Source: Microcaldota archaeon (GTDB lineage Archaea > Micrarchaeota > Micrarchaeia > Anstonellales > Bilamarchaeaceae). Taken from it: DNA of 38,206 bases. Shown here piece after piece: positions 32,100 to 38,206 of the stretch (the stretch's first letter is position 1; each line of letters opens with the position of its first letter). The translations under genes were made by a program, and so were the position numbers. Below the pieces are notes generated by a model that had not been told where the DNA came from, did not search any database, and saw only the letters and a list, made by a program, of their open reading frames with translations. The stretch spans positions 1-38,206 of the forward strand of contig JAKEGJ010000013.1 in assembly GCA_022627495.1 (NCBI GenBank), written 5' to 3'.

Positions 32100-33650
32100 A
32101 TGAAAGTCAGGCGGGCACTGGTAAGCGTATATGACAAGACAGGCATCGTGGACCTGTGCAGGTTCCTCTCGGAAATCAAGGTCGAAATCATATCAAGCGG
32201 AGGCACCGCGAAACACCTTGCCCAAAACGGCATAAAGGTGATCGAGGTCTCGGATTTCACCGGTTCGCCCGAGATGATGGACGGCCGCGTGAAGACCTTG
32301 CACCCGAAAATACACGGGGCCATCCTCGCGGACCGCGACAGCCGGAAGCACATGGCGGAAGTGAAGAAATTCGGCATCAAGCCCATCGACCTGGTCATAG
32401 TCAACCTCTATCCATTCGAGGAGACCGTCCGGAAAAACCCGCCCATGAAGGAAATCGTGGAGAATATAGATATCGGCGGGCCGACCCTTTTGCGCGCAGC
32501 CGCGAAGAACTACCGCTATGTCGCCGTGGTCTGCCGCCCGTCCCGCTATCATGACCTTATGGAAGAGATGAAGAAATCCGGGGGATGGCTCGCGGACAAG
32601 ACGCTCGAGCGCCTCGCTCTCGACACGTGGGAGCACGTCTCACATTACGACGTTTTCATCGAGCAGTTCTTCAGGAAGGCGTTCGGCTACTCGGACGAGT
32701 TCCCCGAGCACCTGAACCTCACTTTCCGCAAGAAGCAGGCGCTCCGCTATGGCGAAAATCCCCATCAGCGCGCTACCGTCTACCGGGACGAGCAGTCCCG
32801 GAACCCGTCCATCCTGGATGCGAACCAGCTCCAGGGCAAGGAACTCTCATACAACAACATCCTGGACTGCAACGCGGCTTTCAAGCTGATACGCGAATTC
32901 GAAGAGCCGACCGGCGTGATTGTAAAGCACAACAACCCCTGCGGCGTCGCTTCATCCCAGGACATTCTCGACGCATTCAAGGCTGCGAAGGCAGTCGACC
33001 CCGAGGCATCGTTCGGCGGCGTGGTCGCCCTGAACCGCCGCGTCACCGAGCCGCTGGCCCGCGAAATCACGAGCCGCTTCGTCGACATCATCATAGCGCC
33101 CGGATTCGATGATAAGGCGCTGGAAGTGCTCCGGGCGAAGAAGAACATGCGCGTCATGGAGACGCCCGGCGTGAACATGAAGCGCGTTCCGTACCGCAAA
33201 TACCGCTCGATTCTCGGCGGCCTCCTTGTCCAGGACGCGAATGTGAAGCTGCTCGAGCAGACCAAGGTGGTGACGAAGCGCAAGCCGAGCGATGCGGAGA
33301 TGAACGCGCTCCTTTATGCATGGAAGGTCGTCAAGTACGTGAAGTCTAACGCCATCATCTTCGCGAGGGAGAACCGCGTGGTCGGAATCGGCGCAGGCCA
33401 GATGAAGCGCATCGACGCCGAGAAGCTCGCGGCCATGATATCGCGCGATTACGGCGGGGACGTCCGGGGCTGCGTGATGGCGAGCGACGCGTTCTTCCCG
33501 TTCCGAGACGGCATCGACTACGCCGCGAAGCAGGGCATCACGGCGATAATCCAGCCCGGCGGCTCTATTCGCGATGCCGATGTCATCAAGGCCGCGGACG
33601 AGCACGGCATCGCGATGGTCTTCACAGGGGTCAGGCATTTCCGGCACTAG
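32100..33650 (+). CDS. purH: bifunctional AICAR formyltransferase / IMP cyclohydrolase
   Basis: The 516-aa PurH performs the last two steps of purine synthesis, formylation of AICAR and ring closure to IMP. The N-terminal cyclohydrolase domain starts [14 protein letters not shown] and contains SSGGTAKHL and [12 protein letters not shown]. The C-terminal transformylase domain has [22 protein letters not shown] and the terminal [19 protein letters not shown]. Most archaea use PurP and PurO for these steps, so this gene is probably of bacterial ancestry. It has a long structured leader and a GGAGG ribosome binding site. Confidence 0.97.
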   Translation: MKVRRALVSVYDKTGIVDLCRFLSEIKVEIISSGGTAKHLAQNGIKVIEVSDFTGSPEMMDGRVKTLHPKIHGAILADRDSRKHMAEVKKFGIKPIDLVIVNLYPFEETVRKNPPMKEIVENIDIGGPTLLRAAAKNYRYVAVVCRPSRYHDLMEEMKKSGGWLADKTLERLALDTWEHVSHYDVFIEQFFRKAFGYSDEFPEHLNLTFRKKQALRYGENPHQRATVYRDEQSRNPSILDANQLQGKELSYNNILDCNAAFKLIREFEEPTGVIVKHNNPCGVASSQDILDAFKAAKAVDPEASFGGVVALNRRVTEPLAREITSRFVDIIIAPGFDDKALEVLRAKKNMRVMETPGVNMKRVPYRKYRSILGGLLVQDANVKLLEQTKVVTKRKPSDAEMNALLYAWKVVKYVKSNAIIFARENRVVGIGAGQMKRIDAEKLAAMISRDYGGDVRGCVMASDAFFPFRDGIDYAAKQGITAIIQPGGSIRDADVIKAADEHGIAMVFTGVRHFRH

Positions 33651-33875
33651 GGGAGGGACGGATTCAGTTTGCAGAGAATCCGGGCGGCCCTATCCTCTTC
33701 CGAACCCCAAATCAATCAACCCCAAGCTGGAAACCTATCTCTTCATCTTGATTCAAGGTTTTCTTTATATATGGTGAAAGTATGATTTCACATATGGATG
33801 CCGATTAGTCAAAAGTATTCGTTCTGCTGCAAAACGGCAGGGCGGGCCCAACCCGCTTTGCAATCGGACCCGGAC
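33651..33875. other. intergenic region with TATA box and hairpin
   Basis: Between purH and a convergent gene lies a TATA-like CTTTATATATGG at about 33764-33775 and, further on, a stem of TGCAAA (33828-33833) with TTTGCA (33857-33862) plus GCGGG/CCCGC inside. A small RNA or a terminator for the minus-strand gene is possible. No convincing protein frame is seen. Confidence 0.35.
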
Positions 33876-34241
33876 TCAGTTTGCCGGGATGTCGCCGATT
33901 CTCGTGGCGTTGATTATCCAGCACTCGCTGGATGCCTCCCACGCCCAGACGAAACGGCTGCATTCGTAGCTCATCTCGTACCTTCCGGGCTGGAACGTCT
34001 GCCCCTTCGGGTCGAATATCTCGCACTCGGAATAGGGCGTGTCCCTCCAGCAGACCATGTCGAGGCCGTATATGCCGCTTTTTTCCTGGAAGGATATGTA
34101 GCCTATCGTCGTGCCCTTTGCGGGGGCGAAATCGAAGCGGAATATGAAGTCGCTGAACATCGTGAACATCATGCATCCGAAAAAAAGCGCGAAAAACGCC
34201 ATGCCAATCATGGGCCCTATCTTCTCAGCTTCCAGGTTCAT
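33876..34241 (-). CDS. small single-pass membrane protein
   Basis: The product is 121 aa from ATG 34241; the frame extends to 34268, but a TATA-like GATTTTTATCC at about 34270-34280 makes 34241 more likely. One hydrophobic segment (GPMIGMAFFALFFGCMMFTMF, about residues 9-28) is followed by a soluble domain with strands and conserved Cys/Trp residues (TTIGYISFQ, YGLDMVCWRDTPYSECEIF, CSRFVWAW, SSECWIINAT). Four or more Cys could form disulphides outside the membrane. Family not recognised. Confidence 0.65.
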   Translation of the reverse strand: MNLEAEKIGPMIGMAFFALFFGCMMFTMFSDFIFRFDFAPAKGTTIGYISFQEKSGIYGLDMVCWRDTPYSECEIFDPKGQTFQPGRYEMSYECSRFVWAWEASSECWIINATRIGDIPAN

Positions 34242-34326
34242 AAGTATCGGTATCAGAAATGCGCCCAAAGGATAAAAATCTTCGGTTTGGGCAATAACTC
34301 GGCTTTTGGGCGATTTTTATGCGCCT

Positions 34327-35232
34327 TCAGTGCCGGTGCTTCCCGTGCCCCTTATGCAGGAGCAGCTTGCAGGATTTCTGGCTCTCGCACGAGCATCCGT
34401 ACGGCTCGAACTGCAATGTCGTATGCGATATGCCAAACTCATGATGCAGCAGGTCCTCTATCTTCATGGAAATCATGCGCGTATCGATAAGTTCGACATT
34501 GTCGGTTTCGACATGCATCATGGCGAAGGCGAATTCCGAGCACGTGCGCCAGAGGTGGATGTCATGGACGCCCCTGACTCCCGGCACGCCCAGGACTGCC
34601 TTCTCAATCCTGTCCACTCCTACGCCGTATGGCGCGGATTCGAGCAGGATGGAGAGTGAGCTGCGCAGGACCGTGTATGCGCTGAAGAGGATGATGCACG
34701 AAATCACCATGCTCACCGCGACATCCACTACGTACTGGCCGGTGAAGATGATTATCACCGCCCCCAGCAGAACGCCTACAGAAGACAGCGCGTCTCCGGC
34801 CGCGTGCATGAACGCGCTCCTGGTGTTCAGGTTCTCCTCGTGCTGGAGGTGGTATGCCACATACAGGTTGCCGGCAAGCCCTATTAATGAGGTGAGGAGC
34901 ATGGGCACGCCGCTTATCGCATAGCCGGTGCCGTATCTTTGGAAGGCCTCGTAGGCGATAACGAGCGCCATCAAAACCAGCAGAACGCCGTTGAAGAGCG
35001 CGGCGAAGACCTCTACGCGGTGGAACCCGAAAGTGCGGCGCGCGGTCGGGGTGCGCATCGCGAGCCACAATGCCGAGAGCGAAGCGCCCATCGCTATCAA
35101 ATCGGAGAATACGTGGGCGCTGTCTCCAAGAAGGGCAAGGCTGTTGGAATAATGCCATCCGGCCAGCTGGATGATGAGGACGCCGAGCGTCACGAGGAAC
35201 GCCCTCATAAGCCCCTTCCCTTCGGATTCCAT
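34327..35232 (-). CDS. cation diffusion facilitator (ZnT-like) transporter
   Basis: The 301-aa CDF protein exports Zn2+ or a similar divalent metal by proton antiport as a dimer. The six-segment membrane domain carries the HxxxD pairs H40/D44 (SAHVFSD) and H143/D147 (MHAAGD), the HD-HD set typical of zinc-selective members; RTFGFHRVEV is a conserved loop. The cytoplasmic C-terminal domain (from about 205) has VHDIHLWR, and a short His/Cys-rich tail (CSCESQKSC, then HKGHGKHRH) could bind metal. It starts at ATG 35232. Confidence 0.92.
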   Translation of the reverse strand: MESEGKGLMRAFLVTLGVLIIQLAGWHYSNSLALLGDSAHVFSDLIAMGASLSALWLAMRTPTARRTFGFHRVEVFAALFNGVLLVLMALVIAYEAFQRYGTGYAISGVPMLLTSLIGLAGNLYVAYHLQHEENLNTRSAFMHAAGDALSSVGVLLGAVIIIFTGQYVVDVAVSMVISCIILFSAYTVLRSSLSILLESAPYGVGVDRIEKAVLGVPGVRGVHDIHLWRTCSEFAFAMMHVETDNVELIDTRMISMKIEDLLHHEFGISHTTLQFEPYGCSCESQKSCKLLLHKGHGKHRH

Positions 35233-35322
35233 CGTAACCTACTGCCGGGCCGATTTTTAAGAACTTTCCCTTTTTTATGCCGAGGCCAAGCATCCCCGTC
35301 GCATGACTGCCCGGATGCCGGT

Positions 35323-36297
35323 TCACAGCCCTCTTGCATACTTCGATGCCAGCAGCGTGTAGCGGTCTATCCTTTGGCGCTCCTCTTCCCGCCCGCCGCT
35401 TCCGCTCCACTCGATGGCCGCGATTTTCGCCCGCACGTTCGCCCTGTAGCACTTGTACAGCGGGAGCAGGGTTTCGAGTTCCGTGTCCTGTGTTTCGGCG
35501 GCGTACGCATCGATGAACGCTTCGGAAAGGTCCTCCCTTCCGCAGTAATCGAGGTCCATGGCCATGAAAGCGACGTCGCTCGCCACGTCTATGCACCTGA
35601 AATCCCTGCTGAACTCGATGCAGTCCGTTATCCGGATGCCCTCTTTGCCGCCCTGGAGGAAGACGTTGCGGGTGTGCAAATCACCATGGCAGTCCCTGAC
35701 CATGCCCCCTTCCCTGCGCTTGAGCAGCAGCTTCCCGTTCCTTTTGATGAACCGCTCCGAGCGCGCGACAATCTCATCTACCCATTTTCCGAGTCCGCAG
35801 GCCTTTTCTATAGTGGAACGGTGGTTCGCCAGATCGGCTATCTGTGAACTGACCAGCGCGGGCGAACCGTAATCGTCCTTGGCCACCTCGGCAATCTTGT
35901 GGAACCGCGCCACCTGCGCCGCGAGCTCCCGGACATCTTCGGCCCAGACCCTGCCCTGCCCGACCAGCCTGTCCATCATTTTTTCCCGGTCGAGCGTTTT
36001 CATCCGAACCGCGTATTCGACGGGCTCCCCTCCGCCTCCCATCGCCGGCTTGCCGCCTTCCAAGCAGATGGGCACGACGCCGAGATAGACATCCGGCGAG
36101 AGCCTGCGGTTGAGGCGCACCTCCTCGCCGCAGAAGAATTTCCTTCGTTCGAGCGAGGAGAAATCCAAAAATGAGAATTTCACCGGTTTTTTTATCTTGA
36201 AGACCTCCGAATCCCCGATGAGGACCCACGAGATGTGGGTTTCCACGAGTTCCGCTCCCGTCGATTTGACCAATCCTTCTATGTCCCCGCGTTCCAT
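35323..36297 (-). CDS. APH-like kinase domain protein (COG2187-type)
   Basis: The 324-aa protein has a protein-kinase/aminoglycoside-phosphotransferase fold: an N-lobe with FKIKKPVKFSFLDFS (Lys of the ATP site) and EVRLNRRL, a catalytic loop CHGDLHTRNVFL, and metal-binding ITDCIEFS(R)DFR. This matches the APH part of bacterial proteins fused to a P-loop kinase. ATG 36297 follows the upstream kinase stop by 1 nt; a longer frame to 36345 would overlap it. The substrate is unknown, and the sequence does not imply antibiotic resistance. Confidence 0.83.
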   Translation of the reverse strand: MERGDIEGLVKSTGAELVETHISWVLIGDSEVFKIKKPVKFSFLDFSSLERRKFFCGEEVRLNRRLSPDVYLGVVPICLEGGKPAMGGGGEPVEYAVRMKTLDREKMMDRLVGQGRVWAEDVRELAAQVARFHKIAEVAKDDYGSPALVSSQIADLANHRSTIEKACGLGKWVDEIVARSERFIKRNGKLLLKRREGGMVRDCHGDLHTRNVFLQGGKEGIRITDCIEFSRDFRCIDVASDVAFMAMDLDYCGREDLSEAFIDAYAAETQDTELETLLPLYKCYRANVRAKIAAIEWSGSGGREEERQRIDRYTLLASKYARGL

Positions 36298-36298
36298 G

Positions 36299-36793
36299 TC
36301 ACCGACCAACGAATTCCCTGACAATCCTGACCATGTCGCGCTCATTCATCGCCGAATCCACGACCAGGTGCTTCTCCGTAACATCTTCGAAGAGGCCTTT
36401 CACCTTGAAATATACCGAGAAATCCGCATCGCTCGGCCCTCCCCTCTTCCTTCTGGCGAGCCTTTTGCGGATTTCATCCTCCGAGAGGACCGTCCTGAGT
36501 ATGAATGCCTCCGCGCCCGCCTCCTTGGCCAGCGTCAAGAACCTCTGGCGCTCGGAAGCGCGGTAGAACGTCGCATCAGCCACGACATCCCTTCCCTGCT
36601 TCAGAAGAGCAGCCACCTCCCCGGCCATCCTCCCGTATACCGCGGCCTTCTCCTCCTCGCTGTATTTTGGGGACGGGAACATCGACTTCCTCGTTACATC
36701 GCTGCTGACATGCGCCGCCGGGAGCTTTTTGGATATCGCTTCCGCAAGCGTCGTCTTGCCGCTTCCCGGCAGCCCGCAAACGATTATAAGCAT
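36299..36793 (-). CDS. P-loop kinase (COG0645-type)
   Basis: The 164-aa protein has Walker A at the N-terminus, GLPGSGKTTLAEAI (about residues 7-20), VSSDVTRKSMF, then a lid region with Arg-rich LARRKRGGPSDADF. It resembles small zeta-toxin/gluconate-kinase-like kinases. In many bacteria this domain forms the C-terminal half of a single polypeptide with an APH-like domain; here it is a separate gene placed first and coupled to the APH-like gene. Start ATG 36793 is 26 nt from a TATA box shared with the divergent flavoprotein gene. Confidence 0.87.
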   Translation of the reverse strand: MLIIVCGLPGSGKTTLAEAISKKLPAAHVSSDVTRKSMFPSPKYSEEEKAAVYGRMAGEVAALLKQGRDVVADATFYRASERQRFLTLAKEAGAEAFILRTVLSEDEIRKRLARRKRGGPSDADFSVYFKVKGLFEDVTEKHLVVDSAMNERDMVRIVREFVGR

Positions 36794-36815
36794 AAAACCT
36801 AATACCCCTATAGGA

Positions 36816-36822
36816 TTTATTA
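36816..36822. promoter_or_regulatory. shared bidirectional TATA box (kinase pair / flavoprotein)
   Basis: TTTATTA is centred at 36819, exactly 26 nt from both the leftward ATG 36793 and the rightward ATG 36845, which decides between three candidate starts (36836 GTG, 36839 ATG, 36845 ATG) for the rightward gene. Confidence 0.55.
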
Positions 36823-36844
36823 ATCGAGTTTTACGGTGATGCAG

Positions 36845-38062
36845 ATGCCTGAGGAATTCGACGTAATAGTCATAGGCGGGGGGCCCTCCGGCTCCTGCGC
36901 CGCAACTTTCCTTTCAAAGGCCGGGAAGCGCGTCCTGCTCCTGGACCGGGCGACGTTTCCGCGCGAGAAGGTCTGCGGCGACGGCATCAGCGGAAGCTCG
37001 GTGGGCATACTCAAGGAGATGGGCCTCCTGGAAAAGGTCAATGGCATCGAGCACGCAGACATGTACGGTGTCACGTTCTCATCCCCCAACGGGACCGTAG
37101 TGCACATCCCGGCAAAACGGGCCGACGGCTTCCCCCCCGGCTTCGTATGCAGGAGGGAAGTGTTCGACAATCTCCTTTTCCAGAACGCGAAGTCATTATG
37201 CTCAAGAACCATAGAGGGCTTCCTGGCCGAGGACTTTATCCGGGAGTCCGGCGCGGTGAAGGGCGTGCGGGGCTCTCTTGACGGCAAGCCGCTGGAATTC
37301 CGCGCGAAAGTCGTCGTTTGCGCGGACGGCGCCGCAGGCATGACTGCAAGGAAGCTCGGCGTCAACAACGCCTCCGAGGCGCACCAGTTCGCCGGCATCC
37401 GGGCATATTATGATAACGTCCTGGGCATGGCGGACAGGATAGAGATTCATTTCGTGGATGGGGCCCTGCCCGGATATTTCTGGATATTTCCCCTCCCCGG
37501 GAAAAGGGCCAACGTCGGCCTGTGCATGCTGGTCTGCGACATGAAAAAAAGGAAGGTGAACCTCCAGGCCCTCATGAACGAAATCATCGCGAAAAACCCA
37601 ATATTCGCGCCCCGTTTCAAGGATTCGAAGCGGGAATCCCCGGTAAAGAGCTGGCTGCTTCCGGTCAACACCCGCAAGCCGAAGGCCGCAGGGAACGGCT
37701 ACGTGCTGGTCGGAGATACAGCCTCCCTCATTGACCCTTTCATGGGCGAAGGGATAGGCAATGCCCTAACCAGCGGCAAGCTGGCCGCCAAAACCATACT
37801 CCGCGCATTGGACGAGGGGGATTTCTCCGAAAAATCCCTCTCCCGCTACGACGACGAGCTCAACGGGGCGATATCCAGGCAGGTGAAGCAGAACTACCGC
37901 CTCCAGAAGATGGCATCCAGCGCGTTCCTCACGGACTTCATCATCGGCCGGGCCAAAAGGAGCAAGTATGTCCAGGCGGCCATAACCGATTCCCTGCTGG
38001 ATGCCGAAGACTACACGCGCCTAACAGACCCGCTCTTCCCCATCAAGGCGCTCTTCCTCTGA
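36845..38062 (+). CDS. geranylgeranyl reductase family flavoprotein
   Basis: The 405-aa FAD enzyme belongs to the family that reduces geranylgeranyl chains, in archaea typically those of membrane lipids. The FAD-binding dinucleotide fold is DVIVIGGGPSGSCAATFL, followed by the ERK-like LLDRATFPREKVCGDGISG, and the second FAD motif is GDTASLIDPFMGEGIGNALTSG. PGYFWIFPLPGKRANVGLCM is typical of the family's substrate domain. ATG 36845 is chosen on promoter spacing; GTG 36836 or ATG 36839 would add up to three residues. Saturating archaeal lipids is the likely role, but other isoprenoids are possible. Confidence 0.9.
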   Translation: MPEEFDVIVIGGGPSGSCAATFLSKAGKRVLLLDRATFPREKVCGDGISGSSVGILKEMGLLEKVNGIEHADMYGVTFSSPNGTVVHIPAKRADGFPPGFVCRREVFDNLLFQNAKSLCSRTIEGFLAEDFIRESGAVKGVRGSLDGKPLEFRAKVVVCADGAAGMTARKLGVNNASEAHQFAGIRAYYDNVLGMADRIEIHFVDGALPGYFWIFPLPGKRANVGLCMLVCDMKKRKVNLQALMNEIIAKNPIFAPRFKDSKRESPVKSWLLPVNTRKPKAAGNGYVLVGDTASLIDPFMGEGIGNALTSGKLAAKTILRALDEGDFSEKSLSRYDDELNGAISRQVKQNYRLQKMASSAFLTDFIIGRAKRSKYVQAAITDSLLDAEDYTRLTDPLFPIKALFL

Positions 38063-38206
38063 CCTCCGCTTCCGCTCCTTCCAAACCGGGTGCCGCGTAC
38101 GGCCATCCCGGCTTTGCATCATAAATAAGCCTGATCAAACTGTTTGACTTCAACACGATGCTCGCAGTAAGCCGTAATCAGCATGGTGATATTCGTCACA
38201 GTAACC

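Noticed and set aside
33798-34490. 230-codon plus-strand frame after purH
   Set aside because: Antisense to two minus-strand genes. An ATG at 33794 in the same area opens only a four-codon frame.
38063-38206. Possible gene ends at the right edge: a minus-strand frame ending at TGA 38121-38119 and a plus-strand frame starting at ATG 38158
   Set aside because: Both are fewer than 30 codons inside the window, contradict each other, and show no recognisable motif.

Overview
The window reads as a chromosomal segment of a small-genome archaeon. Evidence: archaeal-type ThrRS with its archaeal editing domain, class I LysRS, FEN-1 with a C-terminal PIP box, aMBF1, a DUF357 protein, a geranylgeranyl-reductase-family flavoprotein, a lone 5S rRNA, an intron-containing tRNA-Asp(GTC), and TATA boxes about 26 nt before start codons (leaderless transcripts). 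Dense packing, several lineage-specific small proteins and a bacterial-type purH suggest a DPANN-like lineage such as Micrarchaeota or Diapherotrites. That placement is inference; no 16S is present.

Layout. 1-2742: an edge gene, a small helical-repeat protein and a secreted beta-propeller-like surface protein. 2870-8572: thrS with a structured leader and a leader ORF, a two-part basic hypothetical protein, an intramembrane site-2 protease and aMBF1. 8617-12520: FEN-1; a RelBE-like toxin-antitoxin pair inserted between a decayed tsaC 3' end and an intact tsaC; and lysK overlapping tsaC. 12596-14621: a membrane protein and the 5S gene sharing one TATA box, then a helical hypothetical protein. 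14772-17678: nitroreductase, DUF357, KsgA/Dim1, a Lys-tailed small protein and a lipoprotein hydrolase. 17688-22306: a chaperone cluster (grpE, dnaK, J-domain-only protein, dnaJ) divergent from a winged-helix regulator. 22328-25274: a lipoprotein, two tandem paralogous 93-aa proteins, an unknown protein and a HAD hydrolase.

25328-28334 is the most unusual part. A truncated class II synthetase-like ligase (methanogen-type SerRS / amino acid:carrier-protein ligase fold) overlaps a radical SAM gene, and a TrmB-like regulator diverges from them across a symmetric promoter with an inverted repeat. This is followed by an array of hairpin units spaced about 90 bp, containing words matching the 3' end of the adjacent tRNA-Asp, whose 103-nt intron shares sequence with the array.

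28370-38062: an Mg2+-type P-type ATPase, a PHP phosphoesterase, purH behind a leader that can form two mutually exclusive helices, a small membrane protein, a CDF zinc transporter, a split P-loop kinase/APH-like pair, and a geranylgeranyl-reductase-family enzyme.

A recurring theme is the mirror-image promoter: at five divergent pairs the two starts lie 51-55 nt apart around one central A/T box. Nothing was computed beyond reading the sequence; family names rest on recognisable motifs.
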